From Arctopsyche grandis (taxonomy: Eukaryota > Arthropoda > Insecta > Trichoptera > Hydropsychidae), in contig NC_135356.1 in assembly GCF_051622035.1 (NCBI RefSeq), forward strand, positions 11,518,079-11,582,078: DNA of 64,000 nucleotides, given 5' to 3'. Numbering within the stretch: position 1 is the first letter of the stretch; every line of letters begins with the position of its first letter. Positions 1 through 12,599 of this stretch are shown here, in pieces. The translations under genes were made by a program, and so were the position numbers. The notes below the pieces were generated by a model, which was given only the letters and a program-made list of their open reading frames with translations, was not told the DNA's origin and did not search any database.

Positions 1-175
1 AAAACGAAAAAAAAGGCAGCGAACACATTTGCAATTATTCAATTGTTTGATTATTTACCCTAACAACGCAGGTGGCGACAAGGACACATTTGAAATTATT
101 GCGTTGCAATGCCACTCATTTCCGTTCCCGTTTTTGGGGGATTTTTTTTACAGAAACCATTGTTGGCATACACAT

Positions 176-1185
176 TAGGGTTTCTGATTTCCCGGACTTT
201 TTCAATTCCCGGGACACGGGACGGAGCCCGGTTTCGTTCCCGGGATTCCCGGGATCCCGGGACACATGTAAAAAAACATTTTTTTTATTTAATATATTTT
301 TCATTAATAAAAAACATATTTATTTACGCACAAAATATAAAAAAGTAAACAATACATAATATATCTATTAACTGGAAAAAATGTAATTATAAAAGTAAAC
401 TTATTTAAAGTAGCTTCTTAAGAATACTAAAATATTTAAATGAGAATTCGAAAGCCTATTTTTAGATTTGGTACAAAAATTTCCAGCAATGGAAACAACT
501 CTCAGTTTCGGTCGAAGTTTTTTATAAATTATCGGTTTTGTATATTTTAATTTCTTTTTTAAAGTCGAGATTATTTTTATTTACGTTATTTTGTATATTT
601 GTCTTTGATAACTCCTTATTTAATTCTTCATTCATCGTCAAACACACAATTGTTTCATCTTCATCCGAATCTAAAACAGTTTCTTCCATTGTGGAATCGT
701 CAATACAAGAAGGATATACTCGCTTCATAATAGTTTCACCGTAGGAATTCGCTTTTATTACAACATTTGAAGAATGTTTTGTTTTGTATAATATTAGAAT
801 TATTTAAAATTTGTGTTAAAAAATCAGTTTTAGGCTTCTTCTTTCTTCGATTTTAGTTTTCAATTCTGAGAAAAATTCATCGGTAAGGTCAAGTCCTTCG
901 GTATTGAGATTTTCCAAAAATAGAATTAATAAAAAACGATCTTGTCCAAACGCACAGAACAAACGCTCATAAAACTTCCACGTTCGAGGAATGCGCTGTA
1001 CTTACTGCTAAACAACAAACTTTTGAGAATATTTTACGATTCTTTGTGTATTTGATTTATTATTTCCCTATGTGCAGTCGTGAAAATGTTGTATATTTTC
1101 AAGATTTTTTAAATCGAATTCCCGGGATTCGAGATAAGAATTCCCGGGAATGTCTGTCCCGGGTCGACCCGGGTCAGAAACCCTA
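176..1185. mobile_element. hAT-type DNA transposon, internally decayed
   Basis: The element begins TAGGGTTTCTGA and ends TCAGAAACCCTA, a perfect 12-bp terminal inverted repeat. It is flanked by an exact 8-bp duplication, ATACACAT, at 168-175 and 1186-1193; 8-bp duplications are the hallmark of hAT elements. Both subterminal regions are rich in CCCGGG. On the minus strand an open stretch at about 840-1003 (reading RTWKFYERLFCAFG, then LKTKIEERRSLKLIF) followed by an acidic stretch at 522-728 looks like a decayed hAT transposase end, but no intact ORF remains. Family assignment is an inference; the boundaries are seen directly. Confidence 0.8.
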
Positions 1186-1192
1186 ATACACA

Positions 1193-2249
1193 TAGGGTTG
1201 TCAGCCGTCCAGATTAATCGGGATTGTCACCAGTTTTAAGTCTCGTGTCCCGGTGTCCCGAACAAACCTCTCGGGACGCTCAAATGTCCCGGTTTACTAC
1301 TTTTTAAATTCCTACGTTTTTAACTCGGAATTAAAAAAAAATAGTGAACAAAAAGTCGATGACAGATGAAAGAAATAGACAATTGAACAATAGAAAATTG
1401 AAAGTATTCTAAAATGCATTGAAAACTATGATTTTTTTTTTTTTTTTACATACATACATATATACAAATATACCAGGAAGGCTTAACAGGTAAACCCCAA
1501 AAGCACCTTCCTGGTCCACATAATTATTACATAGATACATGTAAATCTAAACAATATCTGACATCTATCGTCAGATATTACAAATATCGTATTAGTACGA
1601 TAAATAACTTTCATGTAACAATACGAATTTTATATTCGATAAACAACCACAGAGACATCTATGTATGGTGAGCAATATGGCGAAACCTAAGATATAACAA
1701 TAACTAAAGGTTCGCAACAGAAAATTGGGAAGTAAACGCCAATTTTACAGGAATCGTTTCAATGAAAATCAGAAAAATTGGCAAATTCTGATAAGAAACG
1801 ATCGACCTTGACAAATCAAGGTCTGGCCAATAACGAGACTCGTAACATCAAGTACGAGATAATTCAACATTCACCACTAGACCACGCTACTGGTTAAATT
1901 ATTGCCTATAGATTTAAAATATTTATCTAATTAAACAAAAAATACTATTGCAAAAGGCCAAATCTAAAGAAAAATATAAATTTTAGAAACCTACTTTTAA
2001 AAAAATTGTATTTTTTTGTTTGTATTATTTGTATTTTATTTAATTTAGATGTTTATGGTTGCTTTTGTTCCTATTCGTTGGTTTATATTATATTGTCAAT
2101 TGTTTTTAAATTTAATTTATGACTGCTTTTGTTCCTATTTAAGTAATTAATATAATTAAATTATTCAATATAAATTAAAAATTATTTGATCTGATTTTTA
2201 TTGACGGGGGGGTATCCCGCTTTGACTTGCATGAAATCTGACAACCCTA
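1193..2249. mobile_element. Second, older hAT-type element abutting the first
   Basis: The ends are TAGGGTTGTCAG (1193-1204) and CTGACAACCCTA (2238-2249), a perfect 12-bp inverted repeat of the common hAT type. The first hAT copied its 8-bp target across this element's left edge. When that insertion is mentally removed the left flank reads CATACACA and the right flank (2250-2257) reads CAAACACA, a 7/8 matching duplication. The interior holds a minus-strand SINE and no transposase reading frame that I can recognise. Confidence 0.65.
1431..1893 (-). mobile_element. tRNA-derived SINE, full length (copy 1)
   Basis: Read on the minus strand, the copy starts with a tRNA-like head (A-box-like TGGTCTAGTGG near 1870, degenerate B box near 1843). 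It continues through a body shared with the 9.5 kb copy (around 1741-1800) and ends in a hairpin whose arms are 1482-1491 and 1506-1515, 10 bp perfect. The 3' tail is an ATGT-rich run and about 18 A. It lies inside the second hAT element. The head is more diverged than in the other two copies. Confidence 0.65.
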
Positions 2250-2250
2250 C

Positions 2251-2337
2251 AAACACACAATAACTCCTGTTAGTGTCATCGCAATCGGTTGAATGGTATA
2301 GGAACGCATACGTGACAAACAAACAGACATTGATTTT
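2251..2337 (+). repeat. Dispersed repeat ending in CAGACA-type tail (copy 1)
   Basis: This stretch and 39523-39605 share the same orientation and most bases, including CACAATAACTC, GCAATCGGTT and AATGGTATAGGAA, and both end in a (CAGA/CAAA)-rich run. Such a terminal run is typical of RTE-like LINE 3' ends. No coding sequence is attached. Confidence 0.5.
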
Positions 2338-3622
2338 TTTATATACATATATAAATAACGATTGAACCGATCCATACAGAATGTATGTAGTTTTATTCCA
2401 CATTTGAGCCGTTGAAACGTCGTGATCGACTGCAATCATAATATAAACATATGACGTATTGGGGAAATCTAATATTCATTTTGCCCGGCCAGTTAAATCT
2501 GATAGTTAGTCTGCACTTTGTTCTCATTTACATTTTGACAATATTCGCATTTGAACTTGTGGATCACAGTCTGCAAGCTATAATCATGGTTGATTGTGAT
2601 TATACCTTGCTTCCATTTGGCAAAACATCCCTTGAGAATAGCCCCCCCCCCCCCCGTATACATACATTCACATATACATAAATGTTAACGTGTAGAGATA
2701 AAAAGGCTTAAGCATTGTTGAAGATATTTTTTTTATTGACTATAAAAAAATAATACATTTAATAAATACATAGCAAGTACAACATTTTATATTTCGCATA
2801 AAAAGAAGCAATCTTACGTACGAATCGAATGACAAATTTAACAGAAATATAAACGAAACATAGTACTATGCGTACTCGCAAAAATTACACGAGAAAAGCG
2901 TGATTATATTGCAATGCAAAATTTATAAATCATACGAGTCGGTGAAGTCTTTAGAACTAAGAATTTTGAACAAATTCGAGTGAATATTCAATAAACAAGG
3001 AAAAATTCTAGGTTGTTTGTGTGTATATAAAAAAAGAGATGAGCGTGTTTATATTGATTTCAGAGATGAGTTTGACAACGTTTGGTTTTTCAACATACTA
3101 TAGATTAACTTGTACTGTTACTTACAATTAAGTTTTCTAATTTTGGGATAGAAAAAAATCAAAATACCAAATTATTCAGCAAAAATTCAACTAATGTATG
3201 ATTATATCAATTTTTAAAATAAATTTTGAATGTCAACAGGGAAAACACTAGATATCTATATTATTTTTACATTATATACAACAAACCAATTTAAAAATTA
3301 AATAAATGCCTTCTCCATGTTTGCTAAATTTGAATAATCCTATGCAGCAGTCTATCATACTCAAAGTCAAATCATAACAATTCCTCTTAATAACGTTAAA
3401 TCGCGTATACATATTTACAAAAATAAAGTACAGAGTATTAAATTAAATTAATATAAAGTAACAAAAGAAGCGCAATGTTCGTGACCTCACTTAAGACTAA
3501 ATAAATACCACAATCAAAGGAAACCTATCAATCTTTGCATTTAAAATACACATCTTCGATAAAGTAGAGAAAATAATCTTAAAAATAAATCTTAAATATG
3601 TACAGATTAGTATTTATAGTCT
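2338..3622. other. Spacer / Opa1 3' flank, no recognised feature
   Basis: AT-rich sequence with a run of 14 C at about 2642-2655. It lies downstream of the Opa1 stop and must contain the 3' UTR and polyadenylation site, but I cannot place them with confidence. No gene seen. Confidence 0.5.
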
Positions 3623-6600
3623 TCACTTTTCTTTGTTAATCGAAAGTATGAACTCTTCGAGCTTTTCTTGAATGTGTCGCACTTTTTCTGAAATGACAAT
3701 AAAATAGTACAGACAGACAATAAAATAAAATAGTACAGACAAATCGTAATACGATAAACGAGCTAATGAAAAATTTTAGACATACTTAAATCTTCAGCGA
3801 GGACGACTCTTCGACCGGTCAACAGTTGCTTTTTCCTATCGCCATCTTGAGAATATTCTTCTAAGATGTCTTTCAATTCCTTATCTAAACGACGAGCTAC
3901 AATTTCACAACACAGCCGATTAGATAAACGATAAGTCTTAATTATATGAAACAATAAGTGAAACACACACCTTCTCTGTTAGTAATCTGTTGTCTGAGCG
4001 CATTTGCCGTCATCTTCATCATCTTTCTGATTCTCCAAAAGAGGATAACATCACTACAGTCCATCTAAAAAACGAATTATAATAAAAACAATTTTAATAA
4101 ATAAAACAACATATTATTATAATCAATATACTAATAAAATAATCAATAACCTCTATATCCATTCCGCTTTGAACGTACAAGTAATAACCTTTTCTACAGT
4201 CGTATGCTCGGGAAAGTGCCCTTTTGAGGAAATGTCTAAAAATAATAATAAATTGAATTAAATCAAATTGAAAACACTGTCGAAGTATTTGCATCATTGC
4301 TTACCTCCTATAAACTTGATGCCATGTATCACGAATGTAATCAGAGTCTACGTCTAAATTCTTATTTTGTAACGTTTTCCTAATGGCGGCTAATTCTTCA
4401 TATGAGAGTGTGGGTGGATGTTTTGCATTGTTCCTTGAATAGTCGTGCTTCAGCGTGTCTTCGAGTTGAGATATTACAGCTTTACGTCTCTCCTGTTCAT
4501 CGCTGGTATTCTGCCAATAGAACCACCTGAAAAATTTAAAAAAATAGTATCAAATAAAGCTGTATATCGCAAGCATTTTTATATGCATATCGAAACATGC
4601 AAACCTTTCTTTGAAAGACGGTCCAGTCATTTCTTTGAGATTTTCCTCAGTGCATTTCAAAGACTCGTTGACGGATTGTTCCAGGAATTGAATCGCTTCG
4701 TCCCAGTGTCGTTTGCTACTCAAAGCACGATCCTGAAGAGCATTCAGTTGCAATACACGCACCATCTCCGAAGCTTTATCTTCCCATTTGTGCCTAACAT
4801 AAAATGAAACATTAAAAACTCAAAATATTATCATTTAATATGATTTTTTTGCTAGTGTACCTTCGCACGGCCTCTTCTACGACGGCTCCTTTTAAATTAT
4901 CGAAAACGTCATCGTGGTTTGGTGAAAGTTGAGCTTTTCTAATGAACTCTTGGAATTCTAATTGAACCGTCTCCCAGCCGCAATTCACAGACATTTCGGG
5001 AAGGCTCTCCTCGGCCCACTGCTTCAACTTAATATCAACAGTAGTGTTGAATGTACCTGGAAGAATATTCAATACAAATAAATATCTAAACATTAAATGA
5101 AATAACTAGTATTGTGGAAACTTACCGGAATTCGGAGACATGGCGGCCGGCAAATAAATATTTTCGAAGACGTGCGTCCTTGTTTTTTGCCACAGCGAGT
5201 CTAAAAGCCTCGTCTCCCATATGCTGGGAGCTACCATCGACAAGTTGACGCTCTCGTCTAAAATTTCACCACGAGCACGCTCGAATAACTCGTCACGATC
5301 GAGTTCCCTTGTTCTAGAATAATTAAAACGGCGAATTTAATTCAACGTGGAAAATAAGCACAGCTTGATGGTTGCATCAATGCTAACCACCGAGAGGTTG
5401 CCAGGAACGTTCTCAACACTAGTAAATAAATAAAAGGCGCCACTACCTTGGATAGTTGTTTTTCCATTCGGTCTCCAAATTAAATCTCATCGCTTTGAAA
5501 GCGTCAGCTTGCTGTTCAACGGAAGCGAGTACCATTTTCCAGAAGCAATCGGCGACGGCCAATGATAGATTTCTCGTTGTCAATTGACTAGACATGATCA
5601 AACCATCTCTGTAAACAAACAAAAAATACCCAGTTGCAATAGACGTTGACAAAGCTTACATTGGCCAAGTATTTTACAAGTTACATGAAAATAAAACGGA
5701 TAACAACGCACGCAAATCTTATTTAAAATCGCAGTAACCAACAATTGACACGAAAATATTGTATTTTAATAGTTTAACTACACAAAGATTATAAAAATTG
5801 AAACATAACGGAATCTTTGTGTATGTTAAATCATTATGAATACAATAAAGAAATGTGACATAAATTGCTAGTTTAATAATATATATTTATATAATCGCAT
5901 CGAAAGCAATAGAGGAAAAGAACATTTTATTACATCACTAAAAATAAAACAAAAGATTACTTGAAAAGTTTAGAATTGCGGAAAAATTTCTCTTCGTGCT
6001 CTTTGATAGTTTTAATGGAATCGTCTTTATGACCACGACCTGTCACAACAGCAAAGTATCCGAGGGCTTTCATTGGGAACAACTTCCCAGAAAGTATCTT
6101 ACGAATCTGCAACAATCAACCACAACAATAAATTAACAATTCGTACTTGAAATACATATAATCTACGTACGCAAAACGACATAAATAATTACCCTATTAG
6201 GATCGGTCAAGTTTTCCTCGGCCATATCGACTTTGGTGAGGACAAATATGGTTCTTTTGCCAGAAGGATCGCACTGGGATACGAGATCAGTTACATTGCT
6301 CCTTTCCGCGTCAACAGAACCATCCTTTTAAAAAGAAATACAATCATTTATAATCACAACACATACATACATACAATACAAATAATACAAAAACCTTAAC
6401 GCTCATACTTGTATACACAGAATAATAGCATTCGGATTGTTCATATAATCTTGCGTTATCTTTTTAATTGAGTCTTTAGTGTCCGATGCCATATCTACGG
6501 TTTGAGTCTGAAAAGATGTTCAATACTTAAAAATTCAACCTAAATATGTAAATTGTACATAAAAAAATAACTTAAATCCCACTAACGGAAATGATTCCTG

Positions 6601-8797
6601 GCAAATCGACGAGTACCATTCTGTGCAAACCAGGCCCTCTTACAGACATGGAAATAACGTCATGGGATACAGTCCTACCGTTACGTACACTATTCCGCAT
6701 CCTCAGCTCTACTTCCCTATAAAATTAAATTAAAAATTTACATGCATCCTGCACATCAGATTTATACAATACGTTATTATCGTACCTTCTAAGTTCTGAT
6801 AGATCAGACTCTTTGGTTAGGTCGAATTCTCTCGTCGAATCGCGGAATTGAGCCACATGATACGGACCTTCAGACAGTGTCACCTTGACTGGAGCACTGA
6901 AATATAATAACGCTGTCATAACATTTGTTAAGTAAATATAAAAATTCAGTAGTGAGTCAAGTTTGCATATTGATTACCGAGTCATCATTTCGCCAGCACC
7001 TCTTGGGAAGATGCGAGCCTGTGCTACCATTTCTAAGACGCTCGTCTTGCCGGCACTCTGATCTCCGACTACAACTACCCGAGGAAGTTGATCGGTGCTG
7101 CCCAAGCCACCACCATAGCCAGCCAACTCGTCCAAAACTTCCGAATACATTTCGATTAAGGATTTCTGAAATTTTAAACTCCAACATTAATTCATTTTTA
7201 CGCATTGTTGTATATGTATTTGTTAAGTTTGTATAAATACCTTTGTTTTCTTTAAAGCAGCTACATCTCTACCGCCGCGTAGAAGTAAATTTTGTTTTCT
7301 CAATTCTCTATTCTCGGATTCTAGCTCGTCTAACTTGCGCTGGTAGCTGGCTTGCATTTGCATCATTTCTTCGTACATAGAATTGGACGGCTGAGGATAT
7401 TCTATAATTTTTGCAGAGAAAATACGGTTCAGTTTTAATATGTATTAAAATTACAGATACATATACGACATTGATCGATAGATAGCTTACCATTGGAAAT
7501 ATCATGGACTTTTGCATACACTGTGCTTGAATTGGAAATATTATCCTTGACATCTGTTTAAATTAAAGAAGAAATATTCAATAATCAAATATCATTTTAT
7601 ACTGATTTGATAGTAGGAAGTATTAAGAATGAAAAACATTAATTAGTTAGTTTTGACAAAGTTAGAACAATGTTTTCGTATACATTGACGATTTTGTATT
7701 CCTTGTTTCGTGAATGAATAAAAAAAATGTACTAAAGAAAGAAAAAAATGTACTGATCAGTTTCATGTGAACGTTTAATCTACCATGGACTACATTTTTT
7801 GAATGATTTTTTCCGCATTTTATTACTTTAAAAATGTGTTTACCTGAATAGACTTTTGAAATTAACTCTATCCCTTCATGTGTTACACCTAAGGAGAAAA
7901 AAAAAATAACGCTTAAAATATAATACAACACATTAAATGAAAAGTTTGTTTCTTTTGAAGGAATACAAGGAGTGGACGTGGGAATTTCTATGTAACGAAA
8001 TAAAAAAATTTAGTTCGATGAAATTTATAGATTAAATAAAGGACAAACGTAACCATTACTGTATACATTTATACAGCTCAAAACTATAATAGTGGGAAAC
8101 AAAAATCATCAACATCATTCAATAAAATGTATACCATGTATCGCATAAGAAATATAAAAAAAAGCACTGCATATTTCACATAAAACTAGCAAAAACAATT
8201 AAGCGAGTCTATATGGGGGTTTTTAAATCAATAGAATGCGAGTGCAAAACTAGCCGATGTTTCCTTTTTTTCAAATTTAATAAGCGACAGAATGAAAAAA
8301 AAATCAAAGTATATTACTTTCAGCATTTCTCTTCTCCGCAGCTTCGATTGCATTTTCCCATCTCTCGCCAAACCACTGCTTCACTTCGTAATATTTGTTT
8401 TGACTGAGAGCTTTCAATCTGGAATCTAAAATCCAAAAATTTTGTCAGCATTGATATTTTCATTAAAAAAAAAAAACTGAAATGGAAAAAATAAACATTA
8501 CCAATTTCAATATTACTGATGTTATCTCTCATCGATATGAGTGTTCCGGTAAACTTATTCAATTTTTCAGCATCGGGGAGCACATCGTCGAGCCAACTAA
8601 GATCGGGAAGATTCTCCTGCCATTCCGAGTATTTCTACAAAACAAATATGACAATTAATTAGAATTTCACAGATTGTGAATGCTCAGCCTGGAAGATATT
8701 TACCTTTTTGAGTGTGACACCACCGCCGACGGCTCCACCGAGAACCCAATAGCGAAGACGCAGAGCACCGCGTACTACAGACAGCATCGTGGTGTAG
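3623..8797 (-). CDS. Opa1: OPA1-type mitochondrial dynamin-like GTPase (N-terminus incomplete)
   Basis: Inner-membrane dynamin GTPase that fuses mitochondrial inner membranes and shapes cristae. Coding exons, 5' to 3' on the minus strand: 8797-8704, 8634-8502, 8425-8318, 7888-7844, 7553-7491, 7401-7241, 7165-6978, 6896-6786, 6716-6587, 6507-6409, 6324-6193, 6106-5961, 5608-5447, 5313-5126, 5056-4861, 4793-4605, 4526-4305, 4235-4151, 4064-3971, 3896-3786, 3687-3623. All joins use GT-AG sites and stay in frame. From the first ATG (8787) the product is 903 residues. Visible: glycine-rich membrane segment at residues 13-26 ([12 protein letters not shown]), coiled coil near 150-190, P-loop GDQSAGKTS at 232-240, DLPG at 335-338, TKVD at 404-407, and the C-terminal GED-like helix ending in NKEK. 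Exons of 45 and 63 bp between membrane segment and GTPase could be skipped without frameshift. Known orthologues carry a longer N-terminal targeting region, so an upstream exon is probably missing. Confidence 0.93.
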
Positions 8798-9314
8798 CTG
8801 AAAACAATATAATTACATATAAATAGTATCATATAATTTCTTTTTAATATATACAATTAAATTATGGATATAAATGTTCATTTATCATGACAAAAGTTGT
8901 CACAAATCCTGCCTTCTATCGTTGAAAATGGAATGTGAAAGGTACTCCAAAGTAAAATAGAGTAGTTTCTTATATCTATGTTTATTCCAATTCATATTAC
9001 CCTTAAAATCAACGAAAAAATATGGAAATTACAGAATAGTCTCACGAGCAGAGTAAAGTATTGCTCTATACACTGAAGGCAAGACTGAAACAGTACCTTG
9101 ACTGGCAAATTCCGGAAGAGCAAACTAAAGGCAGAGAGAGGCATGCAAGAACAAATTTTAAATGTATGACAAATAATCAAAGAAATTCTTGATCTTAAGG
9201 TTCCCGTAACACTGGTTTATATATTAAACAAAAGCTTTCGATTGTATCAATTGGAACTGTCTACGGAAGGTCTTAGAGGAGATGGATATCCCAAAACAAT
9301 AACACTCATTTATA

Positions 9315-9400
9315 ATCTACATATTTATTTATTTATTTTATTCTAAACAGACCATTGTGGCATAACAGGAATTCCTAAAGCGCCACAATGGTCAAAAAAT
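9315..9400 (-). repeat. 3' tail of the SINE/LINE family with variant hairpin
   Basis: A 12-bp perfect stem (9350-9361 with 9382-9393, loop 20) is followed on the minus strand by TCTGTTTAGAATAAAA and then an AAAT-repeat tail. The loop resembles that of the hairpins at 1482-1515 and 9831-9871, but four consecutive stem pairs differ with pairing preserved. Only the 3' end of an element is present. Confidence 0.6.
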
Positions 9401-9468
9401 ATAACACAAAAAAAAACAAAATAATATACTCATCAATTATACATAAAAAAAAATACATTTGAACATAA

Positions 9469-9895
9469 ATAGCCAGCAGTATGGCTCGGTGGTTGGGCTT
9501 TTGCTTAGCGCCAAGAGGATGTCAGGTTCGATCCCGATCGACCTCGATTAAAAATAATTTATTTTGAGTACTTTCTGTAATGCTGCTGGTCAGACTTGGA
9601 TATTTGTGACTCCAGGTCGAACGTTTCCTATCAGAGTTTGCCAATTTTTCTGATTTTCCTGCTAAAAACCTTACTACTTATTATGTCACCACTATATGAT
9701 CATATACACTGTGATTAATGTGCAATAAAAATTTATGTTCAAATTCATAGATGTCTCATTAATTTCGAGTTTTCAATGTCTCGTGATTCAACGACTTGTG
9801 TAATAAAAATGCTGCTTTGTTTGTAATTGACCAGGAAGGCGCATTGGGGTTTACCCGTTAGGCCTTCCTGCTATATTTGTATATATGTACAGAAT
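9469..9895 (+). mobile_element. tRNA-derived SINE, full length (copy 2)
   Basis: The head reads TGGCTCGGTGGTTGG (A-box-like) and GGTTCGATCCC at 9527-9537 (a near-perfect pol III B box). The body follows, with the segment CTGCTGGTCAGACTTGG shared with the copy at 52.6 kb. The 3' end is a hairpin (9832-9840 with 9862-9870, loop 21) followed by TATATTTGTATATATGTAC. This gives the usual SINE layout of tRNA head, body and LINE-like tail. Confidence 0.75.
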
Positions 9896-9989
9896 GCGGC
9901 AACAGTACATAGGAATAGACGAGTTTCTTTTGGAAACATTTCGAGTGCAAAAAGGCATCTGATAGGGATACTTACTATCTATTGATTTT

Positions 9990-10690
9990 TTTAATACATA
10001 TATATGGGGAATATGTAATGAGAAAAGATTTCTAATATAAGATTCGCGGACGACACAGCGTTAATGGCCAGCAATGAGGATGAAATGGTTGAACTCCTTC
10101 GTAGAATAGAAATAGAGAGTAAGCATTTGGTTTGACGGTATAGAAGTGGTGGATAATTTTTTCTATCTGGGATCACTCATGTCCAACATGGCAACGGGTA
10201 ATCTTAGCAAAATCGGCAATGTCACAGCCAACGAAGATTTGGAAGAACAGAAGCATTACAACCGCCTTCAAAATCCGTCTCGTTACGTCTCTTTTTTCTG
10301 TCTGCTTTTATGGAGTCGAGATGTGGACTATAAAGGTGGCGGATAGACGGAGAATTAACGCCTTCGAGATGTGGCAGTTGCGCATGCCTTGAACCGACAG
10401 GCGCACAAATGTGTATTTATACAATTTTCCCGAGACGTGTATTACAATTCTTCGGCCATATTGCACGAAGAGGTGAAGACAGTCTGGAAAAATTGGTTGT
10501 GGTTGGTGGTGTGGAGGGCAGAAGAGGCAGGAGTAGATCCTCAGCACGCTAGAGTGACCAGATATGTACAGCGATGGGCTCTTCCATAGTGGCAAATCTT
10601 CGTCTGACCGAATCCAGAAACGAATGAAAGCAAATAGTTAACTAGACATCATAGTCACTATCCTCAGTGATGAGGCATACGACTCTTAAT
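9990..10690 (+). pseudogene. Decayed LINE reverse-transcriptase end (family 1)
   Basis: Broken frames on the plus strand spell the end of a non-LTR reverse transcriptase: IRFADDTALMASNEDEM at about 10040-10090 (the catalytic FADD box), then DNFFYLGSLMSNMATG, then a C-terminal part resembling the 275-bp insert at 60744-61018. It ends in a near copy of that insert's terminus (CTCAGTGATGAGG). Several stops and frameshifts are present. RTE-like or a related clade is likely, not certain. Confidence 0.7.
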
Positions 10691-10699
10691 ATACTTGGG

Positions 10700-11285
10700 T
10701 TGACAGATTCGAATCTCTCATATAGTCCAATGCCTTAAAAGACTATGAGGAAATCAATGAATCAATCTACCTAGGTGCCTTGATCTCAAGAGAAGGATCG
10801 GAAGGCAATCGGAAATCTGCAGAAGAATTGCAATGGTGAAAACGGCGATGATCAGTCTGACAAAGATATAGATATAGAACAACTGATATTGAGATAAAGG
10901 AATTCTGTTTGGTGCGATCTCTGGTGATCCCTGTTGCATTGTACGAAGTCGAGACATGGACGGTTAAAAATAGAAAGGAACATGTTAACTGATTTCGAAA
11001 TGTGGTGTCGGAAGCGGACGCTGTGCATTCTATAGATTGCAAGGCGCACAAACATCTCCATCTCCAAAGAGCTGGCAGCGTCAGAGAGACTCTTCACAAC
11101 ATAAGGAAGAATGTGGAGTCTAGAAAAGCTGTAGTCACCGGATCACTAAAGAGGACGGTCTCCCGTAAGATGATCAGATCAAATTAACTTTCAACTTGGC
11201 ACAGAACCGGAAGGAGTGGAGGCGAATTGTCCACTGGATTTCAGATGATATCAATGACCACGACGCTCAGCATTGAGCGAACGAG
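10700..11285 (+). pseudogene. Decayed LINE reverse-transcriptase end (family 2)
   Basis: A second, different LINE tail follows head to tail. Broken plus-strand frames give STYLGALISREGSEG (10765-10810), VRSLVIPVALYEVETWTVKN (10910-10970) and ESRKAVVTGSLKRTVSRK (11110-11175). These match the order of conserved blocks in insect endonuclease/reverse-transcriptase LINEs. It is heavily interrupted and 5'-truncated. Confidence 0.7.
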
Positions 11286-12590
11286 AAAGATATACAGAAA
11301 AAAGAAAAGATATACAAAACAGTATTTAGAGGTTAGGACGAAAATGCCGCAATCAAAATCACCCCCAAGAAACATGTCTCTTGTGAGGGGCAAATCTTCT
11401 GACACGTTAATACTGAAATAAAGTAGGGGAAAGATGGTTGAATAAACATCCATAAGAACAACCGTATTCGAAATATATTAATTATTTTTTATACCTCTAA
11501 TCAGTATTGACCAAGCTAACTAAATAGTAAACATTCTGTTACAGTGTAAGGTACTTTGAAGATTCACATTGATTTCAATTCGCGTATGGCGAAATTCCAA
11601 CCAAGTGTTTATTTTTAGTTCGAACGTATTACCAGTGTGCAAATGAGAGGTTCGCGTATTCAAATGAAGCTTTGATAACAATGATGACTGATGGAACGTA
11701 GCGACAGATTATGTCACTCGATAAGCCGTCGACATAACCTCAAAGAGCGATGAGCGAATCGATCGGTTGGGGCCATGTTTTGTGGAGTTGAGGTAAAATT
11801 TCGAAACGAAACGAAAGGTAGAACTGGTGGAATGATGGTACTTACGTGAGTTGATAGACCGCCAATCAGGCGAGAATAGTCGGTGACAGCTACTCGCGAA
11901 AACCGAACATCACCTGTGAACAATGTTGCCACACTCGGGATTCTCCAACGTACGTAGTGCTACCAACCTGGGCATTATTACAATTAACGCTTTCGTGGAC
12001 ACTTCAAAATTACTTGCGCCTAGCGCGTGGGACACCAATTATCGATGCATTTCATGAACATTTAAAACATAGATAAAACATCACTAAAACCCACAATTAT
12101 CGTATATCGCTTATAGTCGCTTCTACTTCGCCAGAAGGCCGCCGGTCGCCGTTGCGAATGGTCGTGCTTGGTGATCGTGGTCATATCATATTTGATTTGA
12201 TGTTTGATTTCAGCATGGGAAGTGGGGGGCGTACAACTTCGTAATTTTAATTTCTAATTTCTAAATAAGATAAATTAATTTTGATGAATAATTTGATTTT
12301 TGCGATACATCGACTGTACATACATACATATTATAAACATCAACTAGTAGTAAAAGTAATAATAATCAAAAGCAGTTGTTCTAACTATCTAATTTATACA
12401 AAAAATCGTATGTATTGTCGTGGAAAACAACTGAAAAACACTATTGTGAAAAACAAATGAAATACACTGTTGTGATGTGTAGGCATACCAACTTACTTTT
12501 CACTCGCGCCTGTAAGCACAGACTTGTCGGGCGCAGTAAACATGTATATGTACATACATATATAAAAAAAACAAGTGGACGGTCCGTTAC
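11286..12590. other. Spacer with a GC-richer block, no gene seen
   Basis: Mostly AT-rich. The part 11690-12230 is richer in CpG and would suit a promoter for the minus-strand Opa1 gene, but no core promoter motif is clear. Confidence 0.35.
11846..11960 (-). other. Opa1: Candidate 5' non-coding exon of Opa1
   Basis: A strong donor (CTCAC|GTAAGT, exon end at 11846) lies on the minus strand in a locally GC-richer block upstream of Opa1. In the frame needed to join the exon at 8797 it contains a TGA shortly before the donor, so it could serve as a 5' UTR exon with translation starting at 8787. It could equally belong to nothing. The upstream edge is a guess. Confidence 0.3.
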
Positions 12591-12599
12591 AAACGGTTT

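Noticed and set aside
9479-9560. A functional tRNA gene (A and B boxes)
   Set aside because: The cloverleaf is not complete and the sequence is repeated with a long non-tRNA body at 1.4 and 52.5 kb, so it is a SINE head.
11714-11932. A minus-strand frame reading ATLFTGDVRFSRVAV as an OPA1 N-terminus
   Set aside because: It begins at GTG, and joining its donor to the exon at 8797 gives the wrong phase.
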